From NCBI GenBank assembly GCA_958366945.1, contig CATXCY010000001.1, positions 1 through 64,000 of the forward strand: 64,000 nucleotides of DNA, given 5' to 3'. Below the pieces are notes generated by a model that saw nothing but the letters and a program-made list of their open reading frames with translations, searched no databases and had not been told where the DNA came from. A program made the position numbers and the translations under genes. Source of the stretch: Bruticola sp004554425 (GTDB lineage: Bacteria > Vulcanimicrobiota > Xenobia > Xenobiales > Xenobiaceae). This document shows, one piece after another, positions 52,768 to 61,620 of the stretch. Every line of letters begins with the position of its first letter. Position 1 is the first letter of the stretch.

Positions 52768-54087
52768 ATGGCCAGTTACGCAAAACAGTTGCTTTTAAAA
52801 GCTCTAGGTATGGCCAGAGATGCTGAAGTTGCCGAAGAAGTATATACAGAAGTGAATTTGGCCCAACCAGAGCAGCGCAACTTCAGATCTGGCTTGGGGT
52901 TGCGTTTAAATGTGGAAGGTAAGCTCGGATATGTTTGGTCTGAAGGCGAATTTTCCATAAATGACTTGTTGCAAAAAGCTGCACAAAATGCGGCTGTTGG
53001 AAAGCGAGGGTCTTTCTCGCAAAAAGGGCTTATAGCTCCGTCTCTAACTACAGGTGCGGCAGAAGCTTCGCAGCAATTAGAAGATTCGATTACCAAACTC
53101 CAAACACTGATTCAAAGCTTAGACTTTATGCTTCCTTCTCTTCTGCCGCATCGACGTTTTTCGTTGAGCGCCAGATTGCTCCAGCACACTTTTAAGCTAA
53201 CTACCAGGAGTGGAGAACGCTGCGCCAGTCGCATTTTGCATTTGCTTACTTTAAATTCCAGCGAAAATATACCAGTAGGAGATGCTATTTACAGCACCTC
53301 CGCCCAGCATTCTCCCTCAGATTTGTTATGCAAACTGATGTGGCGTTCTGTCCATTCCAACGAAATGGCCTGGCCAGACAGCTACATATTGCCTGGAGTG
53401 TTCACTTCCAGCGCTTGCGGTAAGCTTTTGGAAGATTTTACTCAAGACATGCTCTACGCCGACTCACCTTTATTTGGAACTTTGCCTCAAAGACGTCCTT
53501 GGTTGGCACCTTGTATAAATATTACTGACGACGGCACCTTGCCTGGAGGCTTCGGCACAGTGCCTTTCGATGGCGAGGGAATTACGAAGACTAGACTACC
53601 TCTTATTTGTCAAGGTGAGCTGATTCGGGGCCTCTGCGACTTAAAAACAGCCAGAGAATACAAAATTACCCCACAAGGATCGGCCGTACGTCCTTGGAGC
53701 CAACCTCCTCAGCCTGGCTATTCAAACTTATGTTTGGAACGGGGCACGGCCTCTTTAGGAGAATTGTGTGCTAAAGCAGACTTTGGAATTCTTTTAGATC
53801 GGCTTACTCCTCTGCCTCACCATTTAAAAAAGCCAGGCCAATTCGCCAGACGTTGCGAAACGGCTTTTCTTCTGCAACATGGAAAGCCCATATGCAGAGT
53901 TCCTCAATTTATAGTAAGGGCCAACTATACCGATTTATTTGGTGCTAATTTGCTCGGCTTAGGCTACGAATCGGTACTAAACGGACGTACGATGTGCCCA
54001 CCCATTGCTGTACGCAATTTAACTTTAGAAGAAGCTGATATAGATCCAGCAGAAACTTGGAGTGATTATCCGGAATTATGGTGGTAA
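52768..54087 (+). CDS. TldE/PmbA-like protein of the TldD/PmbA family
   Basis: 439 residues. The family layout is visible: FRSGLGLRLNVEGKLGYVWSEG near the N-terminus, a central domain, then CINITDDGTLPGGFGTVPFDGEGI, the TldD/PmbA core beta strand with the conserved glycines. A C-terminal VRANYTDLFGANLLGLGY follows. It lacks the HExxxH zinc site of TldD, as TldE subunits do. TldD-TldE acts as a cytosolic protease on peptides and antitoxins. No TldD partner is in the window. It is coupled at both ends: 2 nt after the upstream gene and 10 nt overlap with the LpxD-like gene. Confidence 0.8.
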   Translation: MASYAKQLLLKALGMARDAEVAEEVYTEVNLAQPEQRNFRSGLGLRLNVEGKLGYVWSEGEFSINDLLQKAAQNAAVGKRGSFSQKGLIAPSLTTGAAEASQQLEDSITKLQTLIQSLDFMLPSLLPHRRFSLSARLLQHTFKLTTRSGERCASRILHLLTLNSSENIPVGDAIYSTSAQHSPSDLLCKLMWRSVHSNEMAWPDSYILPGVFTSSACGKLLEDFTQDMLYADSPLFGTLPQRRPWLAPCINITDDGTLPGGFGTVPFDGEGITKTRLPLICQGELIRGLCDLKTAREYKITPQGSAVRPWSQPPQPGYSNLCLERGTASLGELCAKADFGILLDRLTPLPHHLKKPGQFARRCETAFLLQHGKPICRVPQFIVRANYTDLFGANLLGLGYESVLNGRTMCPPIAVRNLTLEEADIDPAETWSDYPELWW

Positions 54088-55043
54088 AAACCCTAGGAGA
54101 GCTGGCTGCATTTTTGCAAGGCAGCCTAAACAATCCAGAATATGCTTCCCGAACCATTAACATTGTTACGGGATTGGATGCTGCTTCCCAGCATGTTCTC
54201 AGCCAGGCCTTAACCTTTGCCGAAAAAGAAAGCAGCCTAAAAGAAGCCGAATCTCTCGGCTTTTCCGCTGTCGTTATACCAGAAGATTTAGACACGTCAA
54301 TACCGGCCATTAAGGTAAAAAATGCCCGTATTGCTTTCGCTATGCTTTTAGGGTTGTTTTATCCTACCCATTTGCATGAGCCCGGCATCCACCCTAGCGC
54401 TCACGTAAGTGCTTCAGCCCAAATTGCAGCTACGGCATATATAGGCCCCTTTGCCATTGTTGGCGATAACGCTACAATCGCTGACAATTGTCAAATTATG
54501 GCTCACGCCAGTATCGGAAATAATAGTTCTATTGGCGCCCAGACACGTCTTATGCCCAGCGTTTCGATCGGCAAAAACGTTGTACTAGGTACCAAAAGTT
54601 TGGTAGGCCCACTTACCATTATTGAAGACGACTCGGCTCTAGGTAACGACATAGAAATAGGCGCTCGCTGTTTTATTGGCAATAAGGCGCTTATTCAAGA
54701 TGGAGTTCGTATAGATAATTTAGCTTGCATAGAAGAAGGCGCCCACATTGCTCCTTTAGCTATTGTCATTTCTCAAAATTGCTTGCAGCCAAACGTCAAT
54801 TTGGGTAAATTATCCATTACAGCAGGTCAATGTTTAGTAGAGAAAGACCGTCAAATTGGAGATTTTGCTACTGTGGCCGCTCGTTCTCGAGTAGACAAAG
54901 ACATACCAGCAGGACAAGCGATTTGGTCTGGTGATCCCGTCGACACCCATAAAGTTTCCATGCGTCAGACGGCCATGCGCCAGCTACCATTAAAGCATTG
55001 GAAACAAATTCAACAGCTGGCTAAACTTTCTCCAAAGGACTAA
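54078..55043 (+). CDS. LpxD-like UDP-3-O-acylglucosamine N-acyltransferase (divergent)
   Basis: 321 residues. The N-terminal LpxD-type domain (MVVKTLGELAAFLQG ... GFSAVVIPEDL ... AFAMLLGLFYP) is followed by hexapeptide repeats of a left-handed beta-helix (IHPSAHVSASAQIAATAYIGPFAIVG onward) and a helical tail. It would add the N-linked acyl chain in lipid A synthesis. The usual catalytic His of the QIGHN motif appears absent; the aligned stretch reads CIEEGAHIAP. It may be divergent, realigned, or not catalytic. It overlaps the TldE-like gene by 10 nt and is followed closely by a membrane protein gene. Confidence 0.7.
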   Translation: MVVKTLGELAAFLQGSLNNPEYASRTINIVTGLDAASQHVLSQALTFAEKESSLKEAESLGFSAVVIPEDLDTSIPAIKVKNARIAFAMLLGLFYPTHLHEPGIHPSAHVSASAQIAATAYIGPFAIVGDNATIADNCQIMAHASIGNNSSIGAQTRLMPSVSIGKNVVLGTKSLVGPLTIIEDDSALGNDIEIGARCFIGNKALIQDGVRIDNLACIEEGAHIAPLAIVISQNCLQPNVNLGKLSITAGQCLVEKDRQIGDFATVAARSRVDKDIPAGQAIWSGDPVDTHKVSMRQTAMRQLPLKHWKQIQQLAKLSPKD

Positions 55044-55051
55044 TGTAAATT

Positions 55052-55603
55052 ATGAGTTCATCATCTTCCAAAGATAGCAAAAAGAAAGACAAGAAAAACG
55101 CCCAATCTCAGATTGACTTGAACAAGTCTTCTTCAGTTAATTCGCCACAAGAGGCCCCTGCAGTTTTTCTTACTAGAGATCAAAAGCTTTTATATTACTC
55201 CGGATTCGCTGCTATAGGATTGTTAATGGGATTTTTGTGGGGAGCGAACTCCATAATCGACGTAGGTCAGTCAGCGTCTCCTTTAATTCAAGCAACCAAA
55301 GCCAGCGTAGCTGTAGCGACCACTTCAGCCGATATTGCCAAAGGTGCTTACTATGGCTTAGTTGGGGCACTTATAGGGCTGTCGTTTGGTTACTCAATAT
55401 CACTCGACACTAAGCCCATGCTTACTAGTTTAATTGCAGGTCTCCTAGGGCTTTGGTTGGGCATTATGATAGGTGGCTCAGCTTTAGCAGGAGTCGGCTG
55501 GTTAATCGGATACGGAGCCGTTATTTTTAACGCTATCGGTTTGGAGCGCTATCGTCAAGTATATGACCAAGTAGCCAAGGAACGAGCTGCCCAAAAAGGA
55601 TAG
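55052..55603 (+). CDS. Small membrane protein of unknown function
   Basis: 183 residues. The N-terminal 45 residues are Ser/Lys-rich and charged, with no signal peptide. Four hydrophobic segments follow: LLYYSGFAAIGLLMGFLWGA, then AYYGLVGALIGLSFGYSI, then a pair from LTSLIAGLLGLWLGIMIGG to LIGYGAVIFNAIGL. The gene sits 8 nt after the LpxD-like gene, AAAGGA precedes the start, and it is within a run of envelope genes. No family is recognised. It may be an inner-membrane accessory protein for the neighbouring lipid functions, by context only. Confidence 0.7.
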   Translation: MSSSSSKDSKKKDKKNAQSQIDLNKSSSVNSPQEAPAVFLTRDQKLLYYSGFAAIGLLMGFLWGANSIIDVGQSASPLIQATKASVAVATTSADIAKGAYYGLVGALIGLSFGYSISLDTKPMLTSLIAGLLGLWLGIMIGGSALAGVGWLIGYGAVIFNAIGLERYRQVYDQVAKERAAQKG

Positions 55604-55631
55604 TCCTATAAGCTTAAAGCGGAGAACTGGA

Positions 55632-56477
55632 TTGTTCATTTATCATACAAATGACATGCACGGTCATGGCGAAGCCCTAGATTGGTTGGAAGTCAACGCC
55701 AAACAGCAATTAGCCGAAGGCCAAGCTATTTACTTTGATAGCGGTGACGCCTTAATTGGCTCTAATACTGTGTGGAAAAACTATGAGCCAAATTTAGAGA
55801 AGATGAGCTCAGTTTTCTGTACGTCTATGGCTATGGGCAACCGAGAATTTAACTACCAGAGGCGTATTTTAGACAAAAGGGCTGCTCAGCGCTCTTTTCC
55901 TTTACTTTGCAGTAATCTTTCCGATATTAAGCAAAGTGGGAAATTAAGCAATAAACAATTTGTCGAGCAATTAGATTCTGTTCCGGAAATTGATTGCCAA
56001 AGCAGTTGTTGGCGCAAAGGAGAATTATGGCGAAACTTGTCTTCTCAGCGCTGGATTCCAGCCCTCTCGTTGCATAGCAACAACTGGTCAGAGCATTATT
56101 CGTTGCTTCTTTTAGCTGCAGTTCCTGTTCAATATCCTCACGACGCCATTTGGGAAAAGCTTTTTGGTTTCAGATTTTTTGAAGCGGAAACTATTTTGCC
56201 TCTTTTGGCAAAGCGCTGCTTTGAATTGCTGAATAAACCTTTCCGCCTAATTGTTTTAAGCCACTTAGGCTTAGAAAGAGACAAAATTTTGGCAACAAAA
56301 TTGCCTCAAGGATGCTGGATTCTAGGCGGTCATAGCCATACTGTACTTTCTGAGCCGGTTAAAATCGGCGGCAACTTTATCGTCCAAACTGGTTCTTGGG
56401 CTCAAAATATCGGCAAATTAGAGTATAATTTTGAACATCCAGAATCAAGCACTTATCAATTACTGAATTTACGCTAA
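55632..56477 (+). CDS. Calcineurin-like metallophosphoesterase, 5'-nucleotidase type
   Basis: 281 residues from a TTG preceded by GGAG. Metal-binding motifs occur in order: HTNDMHGH (D8, H10), FDSGDA (D36, D39), GNREF (70-73, with Arg where His is usual), SHLGLE, and GGHSHTVL. The motif set resembles the phosphatase domain of UshA-type 5'-nucleotidases without the C-terminal substrate domain and without a signal peptide, so it is probably cytoplasmic. It lies between the LpxD-like and LpxB-related genes, which raises the possibility of a UDP-diacylglucosamine pyrophosphatase role (the LpxH step). That role is inference only. Confidence 0.82.
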   Translation: MFIYHTNDMHGHGEALDWLEVNAKQQLAEGQAIYFDSGDALIGSNTVWKNYEPNLEKMSSVFCTSMAMGNREFNYQRRILDKRAAQRSFPLLCSNLSDIKQSGKLSNKQFVEQLDSVPEIDCQSSCWRKGELWRNLSSQRWIPALSLHSNNWSEHYSLLLLAAVPVQYPHDAIWEKLFGFRFFEAETILPLLAKRCFELLNKPFRLIVLSHLGLERDKILATKLPQGCWILGGHSHTVLSEPVKIGGNFIVQTGSWAQNIGKLEYNFEHPESSTYQLLNLR

Positions 56478-56495
56478 TTTTTTAAGGGGAAAACT

Positions 56496-57662
56496 ATGGC
56501 TTCTCATCGTGTCTTATTTATATCTAACGGAGCGGGTGAAGATTCAATTGCCAGCCAAATTATAGCCGATTTGCCAGAATCACTTCCCCGAGAAGCTATG
56601 CCCTTGGTAGGAGAAGGTTCTGCTTACAAAGGTTTGGCTCCAATTGTGGGGCCAAGGCAGGCTATGCCCAGCGGAGGGCTTATCCAAGAAGATTGGCGCA
56701 ATTTATGGAAAGATATAAGCAGCGGCTTATTTTTTTTAACGCTCGAGCAAATTGCTTGGTTGCGTCAACAGCGCCAAAGATTTACCCAAATTGTAGCTGT
56801 AGGCGACTTATGGCCTATCATATTGGCCATACTTTCTGGTATACGCCCCATTACTTTTATAGGCACAGCCAAATCAGATTATCATCATCCATATTCAGCC
56901 TTAGAAGCTTTTATACTGAGAACTTTCCAAGTCCATTCTTTAGTAAGAGATGAGCCTACAGCCGAGAATCTGCGCCAAAAAGGCGTTAGAGCAGCTTGGG
57001 TAGGCAATGCTATGATGGATGGCCTAATTCCTCAAGAACTAGACTTTAAATTAGACGCTACTAAAGAAGTAGGTTTAGCCCTCTTCCCCGGTAGCAGAAA
57101 AGCCACCTATCAAGTATTGCCTCGTTTACTCAAATTGAGTCAATTGTTAGCCAAGCGCTTGGGGAAGGATGTGTGTGCTTTTATTGCTGTAGCCCCATCT
57201 ATAGACACAGATGAATTAGCTCAAGCTTGCTCTGACTTTACTTTGGGTGACTGTCCTTACCCTGGCTGGCATACTCTAACGAGCAAACACGAAACAAGTG
57301 CACCTCAGGCTCGCTTTTTCTTAATAAAAGGTCACTTGGCTGATGTTTTACAATACAGCCAAGTAGCTTTAGGCTTGGCTGGAACGGCTCACGAACAAGC
57401 TGCCGGTTGGGGGATCCCCGTTGTAGCTTACGAGCCAGGAGGTGAAAGCCATTTGAAATGGTATAGAGCCCGTCAAAAGGGGTTGTTGGGAGACGCTCTT
57501 ATTGTCAGCGAAGATCGCGATCCAGATATAATAGAAGCTTTATGCAACCTCATTCAAGACGAATCTGATAGACAAAGACGCGCAGAGGTTGGGCGAAAGC
57601 GTTTGGGCCCTCCTGGAGGCTCCGAGCGAATGGCTGCAATTATAGCGGAAGCTTGCCAATAG
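56496..57662 (+). CDS. Lipid-A-disaccharide synthase-related protein
   Basis: 388 residues with an AAGGGGAAA ribosome-binding site. The N-terminus LFISNGAGEDSIASQII, then VGEGSAYKGLAPIVGPRQAMPSGG and VAVGDLWPIILAIL, match the cyanobacterial family annotated as lipid-A-disaccharide synthase-related. The C-terminal GT-B half has LALFPGSRKATYQVLP and the donor-site GLAGTAHEQAAGWGIPVVAY. It is probably a cytoplasmic or membrane-associated glycosyltransferase whose exact product is not established. It closes the plus-strand run, and its last 23 nt overlap the convergent methyltransferase-like gene. Confidence 0.88.
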   Translation: MASHRVLFISNGAGEDSIASQIIADLPESLPREAMPLVGEGSAYKGLAPIVGPRQAMPSGGLIQEDWRNLWKDISSGLFFLTLEQIAWLRQQRQRFTQIVAVGDLWPIILAILSGIRPITFIGTAKSDYHHPYSALEAFILRTFQVHSLVRDEPTAENLRQKGVRAAWVGNAMMDGLIPQELDFKLDATKEVGLALFPGSRKATYQVLPRLLKLSQLLAKRLGKDVCAFIAVAPSIDTDELAQACSDFTLGDCPYPGWHTLTSKHETSAPQARFFLIKGHLADVLQYSQVALGLAGTAHEQAAGWGIPVVAYEPGGESHLKWYRARQKGLLGDALIVSEDRDPDIIEALCNLIQDESDRQRRAEVGRKRLGPPGGSERMAAIIAEACQ

Positions 57663-58302
57663 CTCTCACAAATAAGAAAAGCCATACGAGAGTAAGCCAC
57701 CCCCAAGTGCTATACTCAAAGCGAAGCGATTTCCAAGAGAAATACTCTTCTTCGCAACATGTATTATTTGGTACTGAATTGGAGCAGAAAAAGCTCTTTA
57801 CAAGCATGGGAACAGAACGCCAACAAGGCAGAATAGCCGGTGTGCATGCTTTATAATTGAAAAAAATATTGCCAAAACGGACAGCCAAAAAGGCCTCTTC
57901 TGAGATTATGCAAGAAGCATAAACTATATACAAAGACAAAGAGCCCAACAGCCATATGCCCAAGCAGCCCCACAATGGTAGAGCTCCACAAGAAGCCGTC
58001 ATAACGCCGCAACCGGTTAAAATATTGCCTAAATAAAGCGGATTGCGTATATATTTATAAGGCCCATTAGTCACCAGAAAAGAAGCTTTCAATTCTTGGC
58101 TGCGTGTATGCTCTCCAGTCCAACCTAAAGCCCAAGAGCGCAAAACCTCGCCTAAGATGGCAAGCACTATTCCACAGCAGCACGAAACGACAGTTGGACG
58201 AGCGACCAATAAGATAATGGCAGCGACTATGGCCATTATGAGACCGCGCCACTTAAAAATGAAAGGCGGTTCCATTCTTTTTTCTTGATCAGGAATTTTC
58301 AT
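57640..58302 (-). CDS. Isoprenylcysteine carboxyl methyltransferase (ICMT/PEMT)-like membrane protein
   Basis: 220 residues. Conserved ICMT-type features are LVTNGPYKYIRNPLYLGNILTGCG and the C-terminal ISEEAFLAVRFGNIFFNYKACTPAILP, with about four membrane segments. In bacteria this family methylates varied small or lipid substrates; prenyl-protein methylation is not implied. The C-terminus is extended beyond the catalytic core by about 60 residues with one hydrophobic segment. It starts 2 nt after the lpxB fusion gene, so it is the last gene of the lipid A operon. Its 3' end overlaps the convergent LpxB-related gene by 23 nt. Confidence 0.85.
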   Translation of the reverse strand: MKIPDQEKRMEPPFIFKWRGLIMAIVAAIILLVARPTVVSCCCGIVLAILGEVLRSWALGWTGEHTRSQELKASFLVTNGPYKYIRNPLYLGNILTGCGVMTASCGALPLWGCLGIWLLGSLSLYIVYASCIISEEAFLAVRFGNIFFNYKACTPAILPCWRSVPMLVKSFFCSNSVPNNTCCEEEYFSWKSLRFEYSTWGWLTLVWLFLFVRAIGKLPL

Positions 58303-58304
58303 TG

Positions 58305-60794
58305 TTATAAAGCTGCCGCCTCCAAAATAAGCTCAGCCATACGTCGACCAGCTCCTTCAGTAGTTCCCATAGTTTTTCTTAAATCTTCAGCCGTTTGCGC
58401 ATACTTATCGGGATTTTCAATCCATTCAAAAATCGGCTGAGCTAGAACAGAAGTATCTTTTTTAACTAAAACTTCCGGCACAACTTGACGAGAAGCAATA
58501 CGGTTGGGAATGGCAGCGAAACCATGGCGAGCATAAGAACGCAAACGCAAGTAACGTTTTATTTTGGAAAAAAGAGGAGCATTTTCCAAAATACCACCGA
58601 TGCCACCTCTGGGTAAAGAGGCATCAGCTGACAAGCCAACAACCATTGGTTTACCGCAACTACCCAATTCACCAGTGTTAGTACCAGGAATAGTAAGAGC
58701 CATATCAATTTCAGCAATAGCTTGGTAGGGGTGGCTCCAAAGCACTTCCACTTCAAAACTACGCCCGGCTGTCCCCTCGGCTTCTTGAGGGCAGTCGACC
58801 AAAATACAATCAGATCTAACTAATTTTCCTTTGGCTATAGGCAATCCTAAACTTATAGGATGATATAAAGCAGATTCCAACCTAGCTTTAGAAACAAAGG
58901 GAGAAACTGAAAGCAAAAAATCTACTTGGGGATAGCGTGTTTTTATAAGGGCCGCTACGCGCAAAAATACACCTAAAGCAATCTTAGTATGTAGGAAACG
59001 AGATCCAGGGAAAATACCAATCTTCCAATTTCCGTTTTTCTCTTTGTTTGGCACAGCAGATTCACGATCTACATCGGAGATAACACCGTCAATGCTCAAA
59101 TTACCAATACTGGTAACTTTTTTAACTCCTGACTCTTCCAATTCTTTGGCTAAAGAAAGATCCGAAGCGGCTACCTTATCAAAATAGGGAAGAAGATAAC
59201 TATATCTGACAGCATAAGCCACTGATTTATATTGCAAACGCCAAGCTAAAATTTTGGCATGAAGCAAGTCTCCGCCTAAGAAAACAACAACACCACGCTG
59301 ACGGAATTTAAAATCATTGAATAACCCAAACATCAAACGCAAAGTTTGGCTAGGCTTTAATACTGTAGATACGCCAGGCAATGATGCCGCCACTTCCGCT
59401 TCAGCCCCGGAAGCATAAGGACAAGGTACCAGGGCCACTATTACTCTAAATAGTCCTTTATTGACAGTTTCCAAATGAGCGACAGTACGACGTACCCAAG
59501 CAGCCACTTCACCTGGAGAATTAGAAGTAATAACAATATCAAATGGTTCGTTCTGATGGCGCTCGCCATTACTTTTAATTCTTTCGTAAAGCGAAGCGGC
59601 TATTTTATCGACAACTCCTGGAGATCCCATAGAATTTTTCATACTCTGAAGATCTTGCTTTACATGGCGGCGCTCCGGAGTATCAGACATAAAATTGCGC
59701 AAATGCGGAAGTATATTTTCGGCATTGACTTCGTCTTGAATAAATTCTGGAACGATACGTTTACCTGCCACCAAACTGGGTAAACCAATATGCTCTATTT
59801 TCAAAAGATGAGCCCAGAGCAAAAAGCGTCCCACAACAGCATCAAATGGGCACAACTTATAAGCCAAAACCATAGGAGTTCCCAATATGGCAGCTTCAAG
59901 GCTAGCCGTACCAGAGCTCATTAAAGCAGCCTGACTCGACAAAAGAGCTAAGCGGGATTGGCCGTCAAGAAGACGCACGTAAGGGAAACGCTCCCCCATT
60001 ATTTCTGTTATCTGATGGCGCAAAGTTTCGGTCGCGCACGGAATAAGAACTTGTAAGTCAGGCTTTTCTTCATGCAATTTTTCAGCTATGTCTAAAAAAG
60101 TTGGCAAAAGATACTTTATTTCCGGTGCTCGACTACCTGGCAAAATAGCCAAAATACTGTCTCCCGATAGGCCGAGAGTACGTTTAGCCTCTTCGGAAGA
60201 GATAGACAATTCTGGCATGTCTAGCAATGGGTGACCGAAAAAATCGACATCCATACCAAATCGGCGATAGTTTTCAGCATTACTTAAAAAAGTGCAAATA
60301 ACTCTGTCGGTACGACTAAAAATTTGGCGTAGCCTAGCTTCACTTATAGTCCAAGCCGAAGGTGGGAAGTAATAGACAGAATTGTATCCATATCTGGTTA
60401 GAAGGCCGGCATAACGCATATTTACAGCCGGACAATCTATCAAAATAGTCAGATGAGGCTTGGCTTTAAGTAAATGAGAGCGTACGTATAAATAATAATA
60501 TATATACTTGTGCAAACACAAAAGGGCTCCGCCGGGACCAATAATAGCCATATCAGTGGTTTTTAACCACAGCTTCACTCCCGACGCGGCCATATGCGAA
60601 CCGCCTACACCGACAAACTTTAAGTTGGGATTGATTGCTAACAAAGCCTTAGCTAAGTTTCCTCCGTGAAGATCACCGGAAGGTTCTACAGCAATTATAG
60701 CAACCGTAAGTTGCGGGCAGGCGGGTGATTGCTGATGCTGCTTATTGGCCAAAATGCACCAACTAGGCGTTGTTGTGGGTTCTGGCTCCCACAT
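58305..60794 (-). CDS. lpxB: LpxB lipid-A-disaccharide synthase fused to a second LpxB-like module
   Basis: 829 residues, twice the usual LpxB (about 380). The N-terminal half is LpxB: VAIIAVEPSGDLHGGNLAKAL, VGVGGSHMAASG, IDCPAVNMR, YYFPPSAWTI, ILPGSRAPEIKYLLP, SSGTASLEAAILGTPMVLAYK. The C-terminal half starts about residue 420 (FDIVITSNSPGEVAAWVRRT) and has its own VFLGGDLLHAK, IGIFPGSR and LTIPGTNTGELGSCGKPMVV, so it is a second GT-B module. LpxB makes the beta-1,6 lipid A disaccharide from UDP-diacyl-GlcN and lipid X. The ATG at 60794 is the chosen start; it overlaps lpxA by 32 nt. A TTG at 60752 is possible. Confidence 0.88.
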   Translation of the reverse strand: MWEPEPTTTPSWCILANKQHQQSPACPQLTVAIIAVEPSGDLHGGNLAKALLAINPNLKFVGVGGSHMAASGVKLWLKTTDMAIIGPGGALLCLHKYIYYYLYVRSHLLKAKPHLTILIDCPAVNMRYAGLLTRYGYNSVYYFPPSAWTISEARLRQIFSRTDRVICTFLSNAENYRRFGMDVDFFGHPLLDMPELSISSEEAKRTLGLSGDSILAILPGSRAPEIKYLLPTFLDIAEKLHEEKPDLQVLIPCATETLRHQITEIMGERFPYVRLLDGQSRLALLSSQAALMSSGTASLEAAILGTPMVLAYKLCPFDAVVGRFLLWAHLLKIEHIGLPSLVAGKRIVPEFIQDEVNAENILPHLRNFMSDTPERRHVKQDLQSMKNSMGSPGVVDKIAASLYERIKSNGERHQNEPFDIVITSNSPGEVAAWVRRTVAHLETVNKGLFRVIVALVPCPYASGAEAEVAASLPGVSTVLKPSQTLRLMFGLFNDFKFRQRGVVVFLGGDLLHAKILAWRLQYKSVAYAVRYSYLLPYFDKVAASDLSLAKELEESGVKKVTSIGNLSIDGVISDVDRESAVPNKEKNGNWKIGIFPGSRFLHTKIALGVFLRVAALIKTRYPQVDFLLSVSPFVSKARLESALYHPISLGLPIAKGKLVRSDCILVDCPQEAEGTAGRSFEVEVLWSHPYQAIAEIDMALTIPGTNTGELGSCGKPMVVGLSADASLPRGGIGGILENAPLFSKIKRYLRLRSYARHGFAAIPNRIASRQVVPEVLVKKDTSVLAQPIFEWIENPDKYAQTAEDLRKTMGTTEGAGRRMAELILEAAAL

Positions 60795-61572
60795 TGCTGG
60801 CTTTATTGAGTACTCCCATGTGCGAAGGTGCACGCAAGAAGTCTAAGAACTGCTCAATCTCAGGAGTGTGCTCTAATTCGCTATCAATGCGCTCTATAGC
60901 TGCGCTGATAGTTAATCCCATTGAGCCAAGAATAAAGATAGCCTTTTGTACAGCCGAGCGACTCTCTTTGGATATGTCACGACGGCGCATACCTCGGAAG
61001 TTCATACTGAACAAGCGACACGGATTGCCATCAACGATACTAAAAGGAGGCAAATCTTTATTGATCTTAGAGCAACCACCTACCATACAGAGGCGACCGA
61101 TACGAGTATGCTGATGGATACCTACCAAACCGCCCAAAACGGCCTGATCATCTACTACAGTATGACCAGCTAAGCCAGCATAATTGGCCATAGTAACTTG
61201 GTTACCAATGCGACAATTATGAGCAATGTGAACATTGGCCATCAAAAGGTTGCCGTTACCGACCGAAGTAAGACCGTCTTCATCTGCAGCTCTATGTATA
61301 GTTACATACTCACGGAAATCGTTATTGTCACCAATAGTTACAAAAGAACGCTGCCCTTTATAGCTAAAATCTTGAGGAGCCAAACCAATAGTTACGCCAG
61401 GATAAATGCGATTATTTTTGCCGATAGTTGTCCAACCGTCAATAACAACGGAAGACATAATTTTAGTACCGTCTCCAATTTCAACATTTTCGCCAATAAT
61501 AGAAAACGGGCCGATTTCTACACCTTCACCTATGCGTGCTTTGGGGTGCACTATAGCGCTGGGATGGATCAC
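60763..61572 (-). CDS. lpxA: UDP-N-acetylglucosamine acyltransferase LpxA
   Basis: 269 residues from a GTG with GAGGAG 9 nt upstream. The hexapeptide beta-helix (IHPSAIVHPKARIGEGVEIG) contains the catalytic H118 in VHIAHNCRIGN, followed by the LpxA-specific ANYAGLAGHTVV and the C-terminal helical domain with MNFRGMRRR. It catalyses the first acylation of lipid A synthesis in the cytoplasm. The length is close to E. coli LpxA (262). It lies between the Gfo/Idh gene (48 nt) and lpxB (overlapping). Confidence 0.96.
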   Translation of the reverse strand: MIHPSAIVHPKARIGEGVEIGPFSIIGENVEIGDGTKIMSSVVIDGWTTIGKNNRIYPGVTIGLAPQDFSYKGQRSFVTIGDNNDFREYVTIHRAADEDGLTSVGNGNLLMANVHIAHNCRIGNQVTMANYAGLAGHTVVDDQAVLGGLVGIHQHTRIGRLCMVGGCSKINKDLPPFSIVDGNPCRLFSMNFRGMRRRDISKESRSAVQKAIFILGSMGLTISAAIERIDSELEHTPEIEQFLDFLRAPSHMGVLNKASNVGARTHNNA

Positions 61573-61620
61573 TTTCAGAATCTCCTCTCGATCAAAAAAA
61601 TACTAAATACCGAAGAAAAC

